Assembly: GCA_010015655.1 (NCBI GenBank)
Contig: ML976663.1
Span: 1,188,785 to 1,252,784 of the forward strand
DNA from: Bimuria novae-zelandiae CBS 107.79
Taxonomy: Eukaryota; Ascomycota; Dothideomycetes; Pleosporales; Didymosphaeriaceae
Direction of reading: 5' to 3'
DNA length: 64,000 nt
Shown here: piece by piece, positions 1 to 11,983 of the stretch
Numbering within the stretch: the first letter of the stretch is position 1
How the letters are laid out: the number at the start of each line of letters is the position of its first letter
Notes under the pieces: generated by a model
What the model saw: the letters and a program-made list of their open reading frames with translations, nothing else
The model's database searches: none
What the model was told of the DNA's origin: nothing
Made by a program: the position numbers and the translations under genes

Positions 1-2
1 AA

Positions 3-461
3 CGAAGCTACACGGCAGAAACGGCACCGTCCTGGCGATCGTGGATCTTCGGCGAGTCTGTACGACGCACAAGTATCATGAGCCTCTTCCTGGCCGGCAT
101 TTATTCGCTCGTAAAGACTGGCTATTGCACTTTGGGCCCACAAATATCTACACATTCATTCACGGCTCAACGGAAACTGTGGGATGCGACTGGCGCGCTT
201 GAGTGGGAGCGCGTCAAGGCACAGCACGATCCTTTTTGGACCCCTGGCATGGATTTCGATCGTGTTATAACGCAAGGAAGCGGCGATGAGCTCGATGACT
301 TTGGCATGGTGATGTTGATCACATATAAAGGGAGGGACGTTGTCGACCATTGGCTTGCGTTGTCACAAAACGGTTTCCCGACAGTGCCGGATCTTCATCA
401 GAGCTTACTAGAAATGGCGCAGAGCACGCCTCACTGTCAAGAGCGAAGGACGTTGCCTTGA
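3..461 (+). CDS. C-terminal part of a fungal zinc-cluster-type transcription factor (5' truncated by the window edge)
   Basis: The frame is open from base 3 to the TGA at 459-461, so the gene starts upstream of the window. The visible ~152 residues contain the pattern ESVRRTSIMSLFLAGIYSLVK followed by a TAQRKLWDATGALEWER-type block. This arrangement (an ES-RRT helix, a hydrophobic helix, then W-A/E-WER) is familiar from the distal regulatory region of fungal Zn2Cys6 transcription factors. The DNA-binding cluster would lie outside the window, so the assignment rests on the C-terminal pattern alone. An internal ATG at 78 lies inside this conserved block and is unlikely to be the real start. Confidence 0.55.
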   Translation, partial: RSYTAETAPSWRSWIFGESVRRTSIMSLFLAGIYSLVKTGYCTLGPQISTHSFTAQRKLWDATGALEWERVKAQHDPFWTPGMDFDRVITQGSGDELDDFGMVMLITYKGRDVVDHWLALSQNGFPTVPDLHQSLLEMAQSTPHCQERRTLP

Positions 462-1007
462 TACATCGTATCAGCGACTTAGGTCCACGCTAGGTCGGTA
501 TGTCGATGTTTCAGGGGAATTGAGCACGCGTCTGGTTGCAGTCCTGGTTGTTAGCCGCTCGCAATCGGTATTGCTCAGGCTCGTGAGATCTGGCTACACT
601 ATAGCACGAGAGAACGGGCGTCGCGCCCTGGGTTGAGTTACTACTAGATGCAGCAAAAATTTGTCGATCGACTTTTTTGCAAGAATGATTCGCTTTACCG
701 TGGATGTTTCGGCGCTTCAAGCAATACTCACCTCACACTCACCACGTGAAGGGAAAGAAATCTCTTCGTTCACCAACAGCGTCAACCGACAGCGCCGACG
801 CGGTTTGACGCGACCCTATGCGTTCAAAACAAACCGCACCTTCCTCACATGGTCTGCCGCCGGCGCACCAAAGGTTTTAAACCAGCCCACAGCTACGAAC
901 TTGCCCAGTGGATCCCGGTATAACTCACTAACCCAACAGCCTTCGAGCAACACTCTTTTCGTCTGCACTGCCGTCTCTCTCTCTCTCTCTCTCTCTTTCA
1001 AGCCAAC
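462..1007. other. Intergenic, 3' flank of the regulator gene and promoter of the gene at 1008
   Basis: Contains an E-box-like CACGTG near 742 and the TC run at 974-996. No convincing coding sequence was seen. Confidence 0.6.
974..996. repeat. TC dinucleotide microsatellite in a 5' leader
   Basis: An uninterrupted TC run of about 23 bases ends 11 bases before the ATG at 1008. Pyrimidine-rich leaders are common just upstream of fungal start codons, so it may lie in the 5' UTR of the gene at 1008. Its length makes it a likely polymorphic marker. Confidence 0.9.
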
Positions 1008-2383
1008 ATGTCTCCTAAGCGCAAGGCCACCGAGCAACCTACCGGCGCCGCAGTCGAGCTCAAGAAGCCACGCGTCATCAACGACGGCCGCAGCTCTACC
1101 CTCATTCCCGTCGGCGAGCGCAAGGTAGCCAAGAAGGGCGCCCGCGAGCCGGAGCTGCTGCGCATGCTCTGCCAGGACAAAGTCAGCGGCGAGAAGAAGG
1201 AACTGCACTTCAAGAAGCTCGTCCACGCCGATATCGACTGGTACAACAAAGACCACATCGACAAGATCAATGCGTGGCGCAACCAGATCTACGGCCGCGC
1301 AGGCATCAAACAGAAGACCGTCACGATGTGGACCAAGGACGAAGAGGCGTACGTCGAGCTGTACTGGCAGCTGCTCGTGGCTGAAGCCAACAAGCGCGGC
1401 ATCCTTATGCCGAAGCCCAAGGTGATTCGCGAAGACTTCAACAACTTCTTCAAGGGCACCCGTGGAAGCGGTCCGTTCACATCCAAGATGGCCCGGTTGA
1501 CCAAGGGCCTGAAGCCCTACCTGGAGGGCAAGCTACTTGGACACCGAGGCGATTCTTACTACCCAAAGATAACCCAGGATATGGTATCCGAGTATCGGGC
1601 GCTCAAGGACGACCTCGTTAAGTTGGGTTGCAAGGATGATAAAGTCATCCCCTGGAACGAGGTTGAGGATGAGACCAACACCGAGGCCCATGTTCTACGA
1701 TGCCGGGCGTGGCTCAGCAGCCTGCCCGATCTGAACGATGTTCAGATGAAAGAGCCGAAGGAGGAGGAGGAGGATGCGACTCTCGTGGGCTTTGAGGAAT
1801 TAGACAAGGAGCTGTTGGAGCTGGCCACGGGAAGTAAGTTGACTGTGTAACGTGGGCTGTGTTACCCCAGGATGGGTAATACAATGCTCGCCCCCGAAAC
1901 AGCTACAGAGTAGCCTGGGGTGACTTGACCGTGCTTACGTTCTGTTTGGCGAGAGATTGTCCTTGCGCTATCTGCGACTTATTCGAGGACGTAAGAACCG
2001 CCAGTGCATAGTAAGGTCACTAACATCGCGCAGAGTTGGCATCCCCAAGCAAAGTGCGTGCGGACTCGGTGGCTCCGGCTGCCGGTGCTGTCGGGCACGA
2101 CAGCGAGATCACCCTCGTCGGAGAGGAGGTCATCGTCGAGAAGGCCCAAGGTGAGTTGATCGGCAACGGCCAGCGAGTTGCCCTACGGTATACTTTCATA
2201 GAGGTTCCTGCTAACGTCGCTGCAGGTACAGACTGCGTCACCGCTGAGGCCAGCGACGAAGGCGCCCAGGCCGAGTGCCTCCCTGACTCCGATCAAGAGG
2301 GTAAGCTCCGTCTCCGCTTATTAAGGTTGTTGCTGACATTGTTAAAAGCTGCCGAGACTCTCCTGGCCTTTTACGGCTCTTAG
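1008..2383 (+). CDS. Unrecognised, probably nuclear protein, 350 aa, four exons
   Basis: Exons 1008-1833, 2034-2150, 2226-2300 and 2349-2383. Donors are GTAAGT, GTGAGT and GTAAGC, acceptors are CAG, CAG and AAG, and all three phases (1,1,1) close to give one frame ending in TAG. Residues 1-45 are basic (KRK, KKPR, KVAKKG), suggesting nuclear targeting. The middle (about 90-210) is a soluble mixed helical region containing WTKDEEAYVELYWQL, loosely like a Myb/homeodomain-type helix but too weak to name. The C-terminal 90 residues are acidic (EEEEDATLVGFEELDKELLE). I do not recognise the family. Translating straight through the first intron would give a 280-aa product ending KLTV, and the phase-matched exons downstream argue against that. 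Confidence 0.7.
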
Positions 2384-3275
2384 ACGCATTCTTCGCCCAC
2401 TCTCTATCCTCACTCTGGCACCGAGCACAAACCCACCCTTCGGTTCCTGGCTCTTGACGACCGATTTCAATCCGTCTCCGGCTCGAAGGCGCTCCGACAT
2501 CGTACGCAGCCTCCGATCTTCACCAGCCCTCATATCATTTGACTTTTCGACTTCACTTCGTACGATGCCACGAGTACAGGAGCTCCGCCTTTTCTCATAT
2601 GTCTTGACCTCAGCCCCACTTGCATGGATACGGCGTTGGCGTTGGACTTTGGCAATACTCCTTTCTGATATTAATCGTTTGAGCGCATAGTTGCGGTGCG
2701 GCAGTTGTGTGGCTTTGGGCCAAAAAGATTGTATTATAAAGCTGGCGATCGCGTTCGGATTTGCGTGTAGCCTGGAAGTTATTGGCACTCGTATTGTGCT
2801 CGTACGGCGCATTAATGTTGCCTGATTAGGAACGCTCAATAGTTATATTATGTATTCCTACTTGACAAACAACATGGGTGGAGAATCAACGTTCCTGCTT
2901 TGTTTGTATACCAACTTCATATGCGTACAGACCTGCCCAGGTGTCACATGCAGAATCAAGAATAACAAGTAAGGGCAACAGGTGACGTGTGTGATGTCTG
3001 GCGGATCCAGCCGTAAAAACGAGCGTGAGGACAGCCTGAGCGTTGTACTAAACCGCGTATGACAACCAGAGTGATGCGGTGAGGAAGGAAGAAGACCCTG
3101 GAAAGATGCTTGCAGAAATTTACGGAAGGCGCCACGAACCAACCCCGCAGCTCCCCACAAAGCAAGTTCACTTTTGGCGCTCAAGCTCAACACTACGGAC
3201 TCATGTACCGATTTCCCTCTCGCTATAAGTTGTACTTTTTTCCCAACATACACGAATTCAATAGAACAGCCCGGC
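2384..3275. other. Intergenic, nothing recognisable
   Basis: About 890 bases between two same-strand genes. Short frames here begin with non-ATG codons and lack any protein-like composition. Confidence 0.6.
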
Positions 3276-4848
3276 ATGTCGGACACAGAATCAGACACCG
3301 CAAGCTCTCTCGGCGACATCATTGAGGACGCAAGCGAAGCAGACACCACAACCTTCAAATGCCTGTTCTGCGACGAGCAATGGAGTCGCGTACCGGACAT
3401 GCTCACGCACTGCAAGAAAGAGCATACTTTTGACGTCGAGGATAACATCAAGAAGCTCGGACAAGGTCAGCCGTTCTGCACACCTTACCCAATTCGTGTG
3501 CTAATCACGTGCAGATGTGGACGAATTGACCATCATCAAGCTCGTCAACTACTTGCGATTAGAGTCGCAAAAGAGCATAGAGCCCAAAGACATTAAGGTC
3601 GACACCGAGACGCTTGCCGACGACAAGTACCTGCAGCCCACGTTACCTGATGATGCCCTGCTTTTCGAGCTGGGCGACCTGATGCCTAACCCGGATTCGA
3701 GGGTCGTGGATTACGATGAATACGAAGCCGCGCTGCAGAGGAATATCGGAGAGGGCGTGGAAAAGCTCACTCTTGACAACGATCGCGATGTTGACTACTT
3801 TGAGTCGTACAAGGGCAACGCGATCCACCGCGAAATGATAGAGGACCGCGTGCGAACAGAAGGGTATCGGGATTTCATCGAGAAGAACGCCGAGTTGTTC
3901 AAGGGAAAGACTGTTTTAGATGTAGGCTGCGGCACTGGCATCCTGTCATTGTTTTGCGCAAGAGCAGGGGCAAAGCGAGTGCTTGCCGTAGACAACTCAG
4001 ACATCGCCAAACGGGCGCGAGAGAACATCGCGCGAAATGGGTACGAAGACAAGATTCAGGTGATACAGGGCAGGGTGGAGGACTTCCACACGCAGAGGAT
4101 GATCGGCAAAGAGAAGGTCGACATCATCATCTCCGAGTGGATGGGCTACGGATTGCTGTTCGAAGGCATGCTAGACTCCGTGCTTCGGGCGCGGGATCTC
4201 TATCTGAAGGAAGACGGCTTGATGGTGCCCTCACACTGCACGATGCGGATAGCCCCTATATCAGACAAAGCCTGGATAGAGGACGCGAGCGGAGAGAAAT
4301 TCTGGAAGGATGTGTACGGCTTCGACTTCTCGTCGATGATACCCGGGGGCGTCCTCAACGACCGCGAGATCGGCGTGTTCGATGTTCCTAGCAAGACTAT
4401 ATCCGGCGAGCCATGCACCTTTTACCAGCTTGACTTGAAGAACATCCAGATACGAGATCTGGACTTTACAGCTCCTTTCTCGACGAAGCTGGGCTCCGAT
4501 ACAGCTTCGATAGAAGCTTTTGCGATCTGGTTCGATACGTTCTTCTTACCGAACCCTAAGACTCCAGGTGCGGCTGCGGTAGATATAGCGAAATGGGGCG
4601 CTAATGGTGAGCCTGGACTGGGCTTCTCCACTGGGCCTTACTCTACGCCTACGCATTGGCACCAAGCAGTGCTCCTGTTGAGCGAGGAAGACCGGAAGAA
4701 GGAGGTCAAGAGAGATGGCACGTTGAAGGGCAGGGTGGCTTATAAGAAGCCGAAGAGGGATGACCGAGGAATCGACGTGACGGTGGAATGGGAAGCGGAG
4801 GGTGCACAGGGTCCAGTAAAAGGAAGTTTGAAACGCACTATGGCTTGA
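3276..4848 (+). CDS. rmt3: Protein arginine N-methyltransferase 3 (PRMT3/RmtB type), 507 aa
   Basis: Transfers methyl groups from S-adenosylmethionine to arginines; in the PRMT3 family a main substrate is ribosomal protein uS5 (Rps2). Exons 3276-3465 and 3515-4848; the intron is 49 bp and phase 1 closes. Residues 1-63 hold an acidic start and a C2H2 zinc finger (C29, C32, H45, H50), the substrate-binding feature specific to PRMT3. The SAM-binding motif I VLDVGCGTG is at about 197-205, the double-E loop SEWMGYGLLFE at 270-280 and the THW loop at 443-445, so all class I PRMT hallmarks are intact. Length is normal for fungal PRMT3. The ATG at 3276 is chosen because it precedes the acidic MSDTESD start typical of the family. 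Confidence 0.93.
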
Positions 4849-5184
4849 CGAGATACCACGTTAGCTAAGCTAGAGGGACATTTAATGAACTCTGAAGAGA
4901 AAGATACCGCAGTGAGACATACCCATCCCTCAATGCTGCCTACATTGTGCGTGTCGTTGTACGATGGTAGATGCGATCCACTTCGCGAGTCTATTGACGG
5001 GTGTGACGACACCGTGGGCCGTGCGCGTGAGCTCCTGCATCGTACCCTGGTTCACAACGTCCGATGTTCCGATGTGCGACGACGACGACTCTGAACATGC
5101 TCATTTACGCTGCCGGTTTTCTTCTTCTATCGGCGCCTTCCCGACGATGTTGAACCGGTAGGCACGCTCCAACCGCGACTTCCC
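4849..5184. other. Intergenic between rmt3 and RAV1
   Basis: About 336 bases holding the rmt3 3' flank and RAV1 5' flank. No further feature seen. Confidence 0.6.
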
Positions 5185-8100
5185 ATGCGCGACATTCTCC
5201 CAGGACGGCCGCAGGCAAAGCTGCAAGCTGTCACACATGGACTATGGGAGGATCAACAGATAATTGTACGCCAAGAATCGCACATTTGATAGCTTTCATA
5301 AACATGACTGACTGTGGTGGCTGTAGGCCTACATTTCAGGCAATGCGCTCATAATCCTTGGTGCGCCGAACCACGTTGTCCAGACCATCTACATCGACGA
5401 AGAATCCGAGCTTGAAGCCGTCTGCCTCGATGAGAATACGGGCAAGATTGCCGCTTGTTCCGCGCGATATATATACATACATCAGCCCTACGGAGTAGGC
5501 TATGGCGTCTTCAAGGTGGGCTGAAGCTACCGCAAGCTTATGGGCCACGCTGACGGGCGCAGTGGTCTCGCCAGGGCAGCATGTCGCTGCACAACGCAGA
5601 CGACTCGATTACGACGCTCTCATGGGGCATGCCTGACGAACTGCTCGCTGGCAGCGCATCCCTCACGCTTTTCAACACGCACAGCGCAACCGAGCAGATA
5701 TGGACAAAGCGACTCGCGAACCCCGTCAAATTTGCCCACTTCTCCCCGGACGCAGAGATGATTGCTTCGACTGGGAAATACGATAGGCTCTTGAAAGTAT
5801 GGCGGCGCATCTCGTTTGGCTCGGCAGAACAGCGCTTCGATTACTGTTACCTCCCGCATCCCACTCTCATCACCGGCGTGCACTGGCGACAACCGTTTCA
5901 TAAGGACCAGACAGCCGACAATGTGTTGTATACAATATGCGCCGACCACAAAGTTCGGATATGGACCAGCGACCACCACGGCATCGATGGTCTCGCCCTG
6001 TGGTCCGAGGTGGACTTGATGGCATCAATACAACCACGGTCTTTGGACCAGCAATCGGATAAGCGATATGCCTTCTTCATCGACGGGCGGTGCTTCACAC
6101 ATGCAACCGAAAGAGCTGTAGAGCAGGCTACGCCTGCGGAGAAGGATCAGGTGGCATTGCACCACCTAATCGAGGTCGCTAATCGCAACCCTGAAATATG
6201 CGTGGTGCTGGATGACCGCGGCAACATGTCGGCATGGGGCTACGAGAACATTGGCTCAAAGGTGAAGAAGGTGACGGATGTATTCAACATTGCTCATGTG
6301 GAAGGGTTGCGCCTACACTTTGCCAGTGGCGCTAGTGGCCTGCAGGATAATGTTCAATTCTACCCATTCTGCCACAGTCAACCCAACTCGGTCTTCACCA
6401 TACTTGCGCATCATTTTGATGGACGACTAGAATGGCTGCAGACTCGGATGGACTACTTCTTCGACCCTTCGCCTTCACAATCGAACCGAATTGAGCGCAA
6501 GGCAGTATGGACGGGCCACTCGCATGCTATTAAGAAGGTCAATCGTACGGCGAGCGGTCGAGCCTTGGTCTCCCGGACTGTAACGGACGAATGTATTGTC
6601 TGGGTGCAGCGACCGACCAAGCACGGCGTGACTCTTCATCGTCACAGCACAGTGAACATAACGGAGCACATCCATCGAACAGCCCTGTTGCAAGATGGCA
6701 ACTTCGTTGTGTTTCTTCACCACGAACACATCGCCTTGTGGGATACGCGTGGTCCTATGGCTGTTGAAGTCAACCGTCTCGAGTACAAGCTTCAAGGAAA
6801 GCCACTCTGCCTAATCGTCGTCCCGGAAACAAGGCTTGGTAGCCATTTAGTGCATATTGCTACGATAAGCTCAGAGATGAAGAGCATCTGCTGGGAAGTC
6901 AGGTTGCCCTTGCTAGAAAGAGATCCTGTCACAGGCCGCAAGCTTTCTTTCCTCGGATCGCAGACCAACGGACACACCAACGGCTATTCTGAAATTGGCA
7001 TAGAACAATACTCCATCTTTGATCTTGGATCCGGTGACAACCTTGCTTTTGTGCTACCCGTTGATCCTGCAGGTTCGGCCCCAGTCATCTCCGGCTTCCT
7101 CGACACTTTCGCTCGCGACATCGCCATCTCTTACACCAAATCCGGTGTCATAAGGTCATGGACAGCGAGGGTTAACAACGACGAGCACAAGCTCGAGTGG
7201 CTAGAAACATCAACTGTCGACACTAGCGTAGCGAACCCGTCACTTGCAAGCGGCACGTCAATACGGAAAGCGGCCCTCGTAGATGCGGAGAAGACAACGC
7301 TCACGATCTGGAATACACGAAGCGCGCAGCTAGAATATGAAGAGAAATTTGAGGGTAACGGCGTCATTCAGGATCTCGATTGGTCTTCTACTCCGGACAA
7401 CCAGTCCATCCTCGCCGTTGGCTTCCCTCATCGCGTTGTCATCTATGCACAGCTGAGGTACGACTATCTCAACGCTGGACCATCATGGGTACAGATACGG
7501 GATGTGCGCATCCGAGATATTACACCGCATCCCATTGGAGACTCTGTGTGGCTCGGGAGCGGCAACCTAGTCATCGGCGCCGGCAACCAGCTCTTCATCC
7601 AAGATGAGAACGTAGAAGTATCAGAAGGGTTGTTCCCTAGTCTTCGCATGATATCCCGCAAGAAAGCGTCCATTGACATCTTCACTGCTGTCAGCAGGCT
7701 TAACGGACCCCTGCCTGTATATCACCCGCAACTGTTATCACAATGTGTGCTAGCTGGGAAGCTGCTACTCGTACAGCGTATTTTGATACGATTGTTCCAG
7801 AAGTTGAAGTTCTGGACCGAAGGAGAAGAATTTGAGAGCTCATTAGGCTTCTCCCCAGAGGAGTTCTCCGAAGATGCAGAGGTATGCCACCGCAAGAGCA
7901 GCTTGGGCATCCATTAACGATACATAGACCCAGATGCCGGCATCACGGAAGGACCTGCATCTCTCCTACGATGACTTTTCAGATGACGGTGAACCGCAGT
8001 CTGTGACTGAAGAAGTTGCCATTCAACTGAATGAACTCCTCCAAACGAAACAAATACCTCTTCTTTCTAGCCGCGAGCAGTTTCACTTGGCCGACATCAT

Positions 8101-9563
8101 CGAGTGTGTAGGCACAGTCGAAAAGCATCGCCGCTCGATCGATGATAACGCCGGCCGATTCCTCCTCTTCTTCCGCGCCCGTGCTTTGAGCGATGCCCAA
8201 GCGCCTATCTCCTGGCGGGAGATCATCTGGGCATTCCATTCACAGAGCCAAGAGATCCTAGTAGATCTAGTGTCGAGGCATTTCAATGGAAAGATGCTTT
8301 GGCAGCACGCAAAAGAGAGTGGTGTTTTTATGTGGATGTCAGACCTCACGGCACTGGTAAGCAGCTTTTCCTTTGCGTTTATGGCTCGTCCAGCTAATTA
8401 TTTGGAATAGCGCGCTCAGTTTGAGGTCATCGCCCGTAATGAATACACCAAGACCGAAGAGAAGAACCCCGTCGATTGTGCCCTCTACTACCTCGCGCTC
8501 AAGAAGAAGCCTGTGTTGGTTGGCCTTTGGCGTATGGCGACCTGGAGTAGAGAACAGCCCGCAACCCACCGTCTCTTGACCAACAACTTTAACGAAGACC
8601 GCTGGAAAACTGCTGCTTTGAAGAACGCCTACGCTTTGATGGGCAGACGCCGCTTCGAATATGCCGCATCCTTTTTCCTTCTCGCAGATCATCTTCAAGA
8701 CGCGATGAACGTCTTGCACAACCAACTCGGCGACACACAACTTGCTATCGCCGTAGGCCGTGTCTACGGTGGCGACGATTCACCCATCCTGCTGAACTTC
8801 CTGCGCGACAAGATCCTCCCGGAAGCTGCTCGTGACGGCAACCGCTGGCTGGCCACATGGGCGTTCTGGCTCCTAAATAAGCGTGACAGCGCCGTGCGCT
8901 CCCTAATAACACCACTTTCGACGCTGCTTAGCCCGCCTGAGACTCCCAATTTCAAGAGCAAGAGCTACCTCACCGACGACCCCGCGCTCGTCGTGCTCTA
9001 CAAGCAGCTGCGCGAGAAGAGTCTGCAGACGCTTAGAGGCGCGTCTATGGTTGGCATGAGAGAAGAGTGGGACTTCGTCCTGCACACGGCCGAGTTGTAC
9101 GAGCGGATGGGCTGCGATGTGCTCGCGCTAGATCTCGGTAAGGCTTCCCTCCCTTCCCTTCTCTTATATACTAATCAAACGAACAGTCAAAACGTGGGAA
9201 TTTTTAACCCCGCCGCCCGCGAAGATGCTACCGAACCGTCCGCCGCTCAGCCCCGCTATCCTGCATGCCTCCTTCCACGCGCGCGGTAAAAACCAATCTG
9301 CCACAGACTTGGACTTTGACCCGAGGAAGCTCCTCAGGAGGCGCAGTTCGCTTGTCATTGCCGATTTGCCGACGAGGGAACACATTGGCAATGCGTTGGC
9401 CGAGGAGAAAGGCAGTATAGCGGAGGCAGGGAGTGAGAGTGAGGAGGACAAGGAGGATAGGCAGGACGAGAAGAGGAAAGACGAGGGTGAGAAGAAGAAG
9501 CCGCCGCCTACACAGTTTCAGGAGCCCGAGGCGAGTAGCTTGCTGGATGCTTTTGGGTTCTAG
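5185..9563 (+). CDS. RAV1: RAVE complex subunit Rav1 (V-ATPase assembly), about 1373 aa, six exons
   Basis: Rav1 is the scaffold of the RAVE complex (with Rav2 and Skp1), which reassembles V1 onto Vo of the vacuolar H+-ATPase. Exons 5185-5265, 5327-5515, 5563-7881, 7928-8356, 8411-9137 and 9187-9563; phases 0,0,0,0,1 all close. The start MRDILPGRPQAKLQAV is the usual family N-terminus. Residues 30-700 are WD-type repeats (TLSWGMPDELLAGS, VKFAHFSPDAEMIAS, DHKVRIWTSD). The Rav1 C-terminal domain follows, with NPVDCALYYLALKKKPVL, RWKTAALKNAYALMGRRR and YAASFFLLADHLQDAMNV. An acidic/basic tail ends in SSLLDAFGF. Length matches yeast Rav1 (about 1357 aa). Intron 4 could use either of two AGs, at 7927 or 7933, differing by two codons. 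Confidence 0.93.
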
Positions 9564-10080
9564 GTAGGGAGAACGTATGCACATTCTGGACTTAGAATTG
9601 CAGTTTTTGTATGTATAGTGAGGGCTACTTGGGCGCGTGCATTAGTGCGGCGTTGTCGGCGTTGTGTTTGTGTAATATGTGGGAGTGAATATATGGGGTC
9701 AGAAGGTTAAGAGTTGTTTGCGTTTGTGTGTCTTACTTCGTATAGTTCGTGGTTTGTGGGAGGGACGTTGTGTTTCAGTCGTTAGCCACGTGTAATAGGA
9801 GATGTAATGATGCTAGACTAGCTGCCTCTTGACACTTCCAAGGTTGTCGCAATGTCACGTGTAGAGTTGAGGTTTTCCCAGCTGACACAAACCTAGGCAG
9901 CAACCACTCCCACTATTTATCGCGCGAGATCCGCCAAGTCACGCCTTCATTCGCATACTCGCCTTGAATTCCACACGATAAAAGCTGCTGAGATCGTAGG
10001 CATTTCTAACTCTCATTCCCACGTTCATCGATCCAACAACCACCATTCCACTCGCTGTGCCTCACACCAACTCCAACAAC
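9564..10080. other. Intergenic 3' of RAV1
   Basis: T/G-rich stretch after the RAV1 stop (9570-9780), then a CT/CA-rich leader-like stretch (10010-10080). No gene seen. Confidence 0.6.
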
Positions 10081-10753
10081 ATGCAGCCCGCAAAAGCAAT
10101 GACGAATCCCACCGCTCCGACCGCAGCCACGGAAACAGATAATTTCAGCACCGCAGTAGAACCGCAGTACTCCACCACCCGGATTTCACGTCTCCAATAG
10201 CTCCCCCGTCAGCTGCGCGAGCGCATCTACTTCCACCTAGGCTTCCCCATCACACTCCCACCGCGGTGGTGGCGGCGCGTTGCACACCATGGCCTCCGTA
10301 TTGAATGATTTGGTGCGTGAAGTGCGGAAAAAGCATCAGACCATGTACGGCGTGACCCAGGACCAGGGAGATGCAGATGCGCCGTAGGTGCTCAGGGTAA
10401 AGAGGGTTTGTGTGAGGGGGGAACGGTGGGTTTAGACAGGTTATTGGGAGGGATGCTATTGAGGTAATTTTCTAACCTTGACTACTTTTATGTGTTGATG
10501 TTGGGAGAGAGGAATACTGATGAGAAAATAGCGCCATGTTTTCTCTCGTCTGCCGCATACGGCGATTGTGGGGACGAGTCGGTTTTTCTATCATGAGGTG
10601 GCGGCTTGTTTGCATCATCCTACGACGGTTTGCGATCCGGAGGATAGTGATAAGTGTGGTGAGGCACTTGCTGGTGAGTATTTTGAAGCGACACGGGGAT
10701 TATAAGGCTGATTTTGTGCTGTAGTGGTTATTCGGAAGCCGGGCGAGGACTGA
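10081..10753 (+). pseudogene. Decayed gene with F-box/2EXR-like N-terminus and an intact-looking 3' end
   Basis: An ATG at 10081 opens a frame of 39 codons, stopped by TAG at 10198-10200. Past it the same frame reads LPRQLRERIYFHLGFPITLP, the style of short fungal F-box/2EXR leaders, until TGA at 10306-10308. A second frame from ATG 10289 carries TAGs at 10385 and 10433. By contrast 10532-10673 is an open, protein-like exon (VFSRLPHTAIVGTSRFFYHE) bounded by a TAG acceptor and a GTGAGT donor. A 51-bp intron then leads to 10725-10753, which closes the frame with VVIRKPGED and TGA. The 5' half looks broken by stops and a frameshift while the 3' splice structure survives. Unrecognised introns in the 5' half remain possible. 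Confidence 0.4.
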
Positions 10754-11038
10754 CCTAGGGTGGCGAAACCCCTTGATGAGTGCGTGAGTCTTTTGGAAAG
10801 AAAATTAGGACAATAATAATGATTTGGTGATGGGAAGTATCACAAGAAAAGGTAGTTATAAATAAATCGGCCCTCTAGTGTACAGTTCGACAAAGAGTGT
10901 TGTTGAAAAGAAAGACTAAACAAAGATATAACAAATGAAAACAGAAGACCAGTGCATATTAGGAAATGTGCTCAAGACAGAAGAAAAGCGAACCCTCTAC
11001 ACCGATTGGACCTGCAATTTCGTACCGACAGCCACCGA
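10754..11038. other. AT-rich intergenic
   Basis: A/T-rich sequence between the decayed gene and the 3' end of the gene at 11039. No gene seen. Confidence 0.5.
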
Positions 11039-11983
11039 TCAGTCGGACTCCTCTGAAGAGCTGCTGAACTCGGGAACCGTCTGTCCCTTTATAGTATTTG
11101 TCTCCTCCTCGGTCCAGTCCGTGCTTACTCCATTGAGAATGTCCTCTTTGGTTAGCACGGGGCGTCTTCTGGGTCTGAAGTTCTCCACAATCCATCTTCC
11201 GCCTCCGGGCTCTTTCTTGAATATCCCCCTGTAAATTTCTCCACCGTACACGCCAGGGCACCGTGTATGCTCGCTGTCAGGATGTTCCCTTTTGCCAAAT
11301 TTCGACGTGCGGCATTTCAGGCTTTCTTCTGTTCCGTCGTACCGGTTGATACGGAAAAGCCAATCACGCTTCGTCGGCTCGAATTTGTTCTTGACCTTCC
11401 CTACTTCCATAATCTCATTTTTGGCCAAGCTCTCCATCAAATAGTCGGTCAACTTGGGATACTTGTTGCCGTATCGCTTGCCCGGTTTGGGGTGGGCGCA
11501 AAGGTAACAATGCCATTTCCATCTGCCTGCAACTTTATCCCAGCGCTTCTCATTCTCAGGGTTGCGTGGAATGTCAAGGCCCGAGCGGTCGAATGTACAG
11601 GGTATTCCTCTGTAGCCTTCGCTCCACTGATTCTGGCATCTTGTAACACAGAGCGGATTCGTAAACCAGAGTCTATTCGTGAAGTTCTTGTAACATTTCG
11701 GAATTGGTGGAGGGACCTCATAGCCTTGCATTGCATTGTAGGCTACTCTTCCAGAAAAGTAACCTCTTGTCAGTAGGAACCAGTACTCATCGTCCGGGAT
11801 GTTCTCAGCGGGGGTACAATTCGGGCAAAACCACAATCCAAGATATGGGTGTACCGCCAGGCGTGTAGGCTGTTCATGGAGAGGTTCTAGTGGGAGGTCA
11901 TCGTATTCGGGAGATGATTCTTTGAGATAGTCTGAGGGCGGAGTAGCCGCAGTTTCTGCAGGATTGACGCTGGGCTCTGTCAT
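11039..11983 (-). CDS. Orphan protein with paired cysteines, 314 aa
   Basis: Single-exon frame with a true ATG at 11981-11983 and TGA at 11039. There is no signal peptide or membrane segment. Residues 1-45 are disordered and acidic. A WFCPNC pair at about residues 51-56, C-x3-C (CVTRC, about 112-116), a WHCYLC pair near 158-161 and further Cys near 227 and 243 could form zinc-binding knuckles. The rest is rich in W/Y, G and charged residues, and the C-terminus is Ser/Glu-rich (EFSSSSEESD). I do not recognise the family. The surroundings are gene-poor and transposon-adjacent, and no function can be assigned. Confidence 0.55.
   Translation of the reverse strand: MTEPSVNPAETAATPPSDYLKESSPEYDDLPLEPLHEQPTRLAVHPYLGLWFCPNCTPAENIPDDEYWFLLTRGYFSGRVAYNAMQGYEVPPPIPKCYKNFTNRLWFTNPLCVTRCQNQWSEGYRGIPCTFDRSGLDIPRNPENEKRWDKVAGRWKWHCYLCAHPKPGKRYGNKYPKLTDYLMESLAKNEIMEVGKVKNKFEPTKRDWLFRINRYDGTEESLKCRTSKFGKREHPDSEHTRCPGVYGGEIYRGIFKKEPGGGRWIVENFRPRRRPVLTKEDILNGVSTDWTEEETNTIKGQTVPEFSSSSEESD

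Noticed and set aside
2342..2839. 165-codon minus frame
   Set aside because: Starts with a non-ATG codon, has no domain, and overlaps the last exon of the gene at 1008.
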